Assembly: GCA_012514255.1 (NCBI GenBank)
Contig: JAAZAP010000118.1
Coordinates: 1-37,393, forward strand
DNA length: 37,393 nt
Direction: 5' to 3'
Source: Bacteroidales bacterium
GTDB taxonomy: Bacteria > Bacteroidota > Bacteroidia > Bacteroidales > VadinHA17
Shown one piece after another: positions 35,505 to 37,393 of the stretch. Position 1 is the first letter of the stretch. Every line of letters starts with the position of its first letter. Under the pieces are notes generated by a model. It was not told where the DNA came from and did not search any database. It was given only the letters and a program-made list of their open reading frames with translations. The translations under genes were made by a program, and so were the position numbers.

Positions 35505-36727
35505 GGTATCTCGATTGCCAGTATGGAGACATCATCAAAGAGGCGTGGATTGCCGTTGCTGATGTTGATGTCATTTATCAGTGCGTCAATATTCTCAGCC
35601 AGGGTATTCTCATTGGGAAAGTGCTTGACCACCGGTGAGATGCCCACATCTCTGCCGCTGTCATCCTTCAGCTCCGAGAGACCGTCAGTATAACAGATAA
35701 TCTTTGTGGGATTCTTCAGAGTAAGGTGATCAGTACGCACCCATGGCATCTCGTCAAGCATCCCCACACCCACGCACGACTGCCTGAGGATTGATGCCTG
35801 CCCGGTGTTCTTGTTAATGATCACCGGCGGATTATGAGCGGCATTGACATATTCAAGCTCTCTTGTCCTGAGGTCATACCGTGCAATGAAGAGTGTTATG
35901 AACCGCTCGCCGGATGAGTTCGTGACAACCAGGTCATTAAGCTTCCTTATCAACTCTCCCAGGTTGGCATCAACGGTGAAGAGGGCGCGTAGGCTGGCCT
36001 GGAAGTTGGACATGAGCAGTGCAGCGGACATCCCTTTTCCCGATACGTCAGCAATGCAGAACCCCACTACGCTGTCAGACAGTGACATGAAGTCGTAATA
36101 ATCACCCCCTACCTCATAGTGTGGGTAGTAAAACCCTCTTGCCCTGATAGCATCACCGCAGGGAAGGTGGGTATTGTCAGGGATAAGCATCATCTGCATG
36201 CGGGCTGCCAGTTCAAGCTCCCTGCGCAGCGCCTCCTGCCTCAGGCTCTCCCTGAAGAGGCGCTGGTTCTCAATGGCAACCACGATAATGCCTGAGATGG
36301 TCTGAATGAAATTAAGGTGTTTGATGAGCGGGCTCATCCCTTCACCCTCCTCGTCGATATCACCAATCAGCACATAGGCCGAGGGCTCGTTGTTATGAAG
36401 CACCGGTATGATGAAATCGACAGCCCTGAACCGCTTCTGCGTAACCTCAGTCTGTATTTCCCGGAAGTGCAGAAGGTCCTTCTCAACATCAATTGATCCG
36501 CTGAGTGATTCGGGGAAGCCCGAGTTGAGCAGTGGTTCCCAATCTTCCCCGTATTTAAAGAGGAGGATCTTGCCTATGCCCAGCTCATCGTGGAGTATTG
36601 ATTCGTACTTCCTGACAAGCTCGGCTGTGGGAAGATTGGCGTTGATGGAGAGGGTAATATCAAGCAGGGCGTCGAGCTTGAACTTCGACATCTTAAGTCT
36701 GTCCTTCGGAAGCCGGCCCTCTTTCAT
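35501..36727 (-). CDS. GAF-domain SpoIIE/RsbU-type protein phosphatase
   Basis: This 408-residue cytoplasmic regulator has an N-terminal GAF-like sensor domain (about 15-160), a short helical linker (RLFRESLRQEALRRELELAA) and a PPM/SpoIIE Ser/Thr phosphatase domain (about 180-405). Metal-binding motifs are HYEVGGDYYDFM, IADVSGKGMSAALLMS, CYTDGLSELKD and LFDDVSILAIE. Proteins of this type usually dephosphorylate an anti-sigma-factor antagonist in a partner-switching pathway or act on cell-surface targets. No RsbV/RsbW-like partner is present in the window. It starts 7 bases after the EF-P stop, so the two are probably one transcript. Confidence 0.88.
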   Translation of the reverse strand: MKEGRLPKDRLKMSKFKLDALLDITLSINANLPTAELVRKYESILHDELGIGKILLFKYGEDWEPLLNSGFPESLSGSIDVEKDLLHFREIQTEVTQKRFRAVDFIIPVLHNNEPSAYVLIGDIDEEGEGMSPLIKHLNFIQTISGIIVVAIENQRLFRESLRQEALRRELELAARMQMMLIPDNTHLPCGDAIRARGFYYPHYEVGGDYYDFMSLSDSVVGFCIADVSGKGMSAALLMSNFQASLRALFTVDANLGELIRKLNDLVVTNSSGERFITLFIARYDLRTRELEYVNAAHNPPVIINKNTGQASILRQSCVGVGMLDEMPWVRTDHLTLKNPTKIICYTDGLSELKDDSGRDVGISPVVKHFPNENTLAENIDALINDINISNGNPRLFDDVSILAIEIP

Positions 36728-36734
36728 ATCCCTG

Positions 36735-37301
36735 TCAGCTTTTTACCCGCTCTACGTACGACCGGTCACGGGTGTCAATACGTATCCTGTCACCCACGTT
36801 CACAAAAAGAGGCACCATGATTGTTGATCCGGTCTCTATTGTTGCCGGCTTCAGGGTGTTGGTTGCAGTGTCACCGCGGAGACCGGGCTCGGTATAGGTC
36901 ACCTCCATCACCACGTTAACGGGGAGATCAACAAGGAGTACATTCTCGGAGTCAGCATGCACCACCACCTCCACCGTCTCACCCTCCTTGAGGAGGTCAC
37001 TGTTTTCAAGCATCGACTCGGGCACGGTTATCTGCTCGAATGTCTCGTTATGCATCAGGTGATAGCCGAGATCATCATTGTAAAGGTACTGATGGGGCCT
37101 GCGCTCAACGCGTGCCACATTAACCTTTACCCCGGAGTTGAATGTATTGTCAATTACCTTTCCTGTGGTAACATTTTTTAGTTTTGTGCGCACGAAAGCC
37201 GGTCCCTTACCCGGTTTGACATGCTGGAACTGAACGATGGTATACAGGTCATTGTTGTATTCTATAACCATCCCGTTCCTGAAATCTGCTGTTGTAGCCA
37301 T
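36735..37301 (-). CDS. efp: Translation elongation factor EF-P
   Basis: This 188-residue factor enters the ribosomal E site and relieves stalling at polyproline stretches. All three beta domains are present: the KOW-like N-terminal domain ([20 protein letters not shown]), the central OB domain ([20 protein letters not shown]) and the C-terminal OB domain with [18 protein letters not shown]. The conserved loop residue that is modified in many bacteria is K32 in KPGKGPAF; how it is modified here is not visible. The start is the ATG at 37301. In the 92 bases upstream I found no convincing promoter match; it may lie beyond the window edge. Confidence 0.97.
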   Translation of the reverse strand: MATTADFRNGMVIEYNNDLYTIVQFQHVKPGKGPAFVRTKLKNVTTGKVIDNTFNSGVKVNVARVERRPHQYLYNDDLGYHLMHNETFEQITVPESMLENSDLLKEGETVEVVVHADSENVLLVDLPVNVVMEVTYTEPGLRGDTATNTLKPATIETGSTIMVPLFVNVGDRIRIDTRDRSYVERVKS

Positions 37302-37393
37302 AAAAAGTCTATAGTTCTGTTTGGTTATTCCATATAAGTGACAGGGGTTCTAAGCCCTTCATAACTTGTCATATCCACGTGAAATGACCCCAC

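Noticed and set aside
35078..35638. Plus-strand open frame of 186 codons
   Set aside because: It lies in another frame of the O-antigen-ligase-like gene and runs into the phosphatase gene; Arg/Cys/His-rich with no domain.

Overview
The window looks like a stretch of chromosome from a Bacteroidota bacterium, probably a member of the order Bacteroidales or a near relative with a base composition close to 50% GC. Four things point that way. AtpC is very short, having only the beta-sandwich domain. Several exported proteins carry Bacteroidota-style lipoprotein signals. Several intergenic regions carry TAnnTTTG promoter boxes, one of them a full TTTG-N19-TAnnTTTG match upstream of a tRNA gene. Shine-Dalgarno sequences are mostly weak. 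No phage, insertion sequence, CRISPR array or rRNA was seen.

Layout. 1-6063 (+): the 3' part of an F1-ATPase operon in the order atpA (partial), atpG, a polyprenyl diphosphate synthase, atpD, atpC, directly followed by a PLP-dependent aromatic amino acid decarboxylase. 6022-8889 (-): a very large exported protein combining a HExxH gluzincin-like domain, a TolB-like propeller and an outer-membrane barrel. 8997-12203 (+): a DUF2723/TMEM260-like membrane glycosyltransferase. 12260-13621: a stand-alone receiver protein, a tiny lipoprotein and a small membrane protein. 13712-15394 (+): the ABC-F translation factor EttA.

15610-21186 (+) is the most distinctive region. It is a six-gene module with a Tat-exported molybdopterin oxidoreductase, a four-cluster ferredoxin subunit, an NrfD-type quinone-interacting membrane subunit, two half-size YeeE/YedE sulfur transporters and a membrane-anchored rhodanese-like protein. 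The rhodanese has Ser where the catalytic Cys should be, and its only Cys is its last residue. I infer a periplasmic enzyme acting on inorganic sulfur compounds and coupled to the quinone pool and to sulfur uptake. Direction and substrate cannot be read from the sequence. A tRNA-Arg(CCT) gene with its own promoter and a strong terminator follows.

21618-31186: an aldo/keto reductase (-), an orphan L-fucose mutarotase FucU (+), two exported alpha/beta-hydrolase esterases (+), a HAD phosphatase (+), a two-domain M16 zinc protease lipoprotein (-) and a compact FGGY-kinase-like protein (-) that seems to lack about 110 internal residues and the catalytic Asp. 31348-37301: CvpA, TyrRS, a Wzz-like protein and an O-antigen-ligase-like protein (+), then a GAF/SpoIIE-type phosphatase and EF-P (-).

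The region is compact. Three convergent gene pairs meet with overlaps of 42 and 4 bases or a gap of 2 bases, and in two of them both stop codons lie inside one small palindrome. Every function given here comes from reading motifs; no database search was run.
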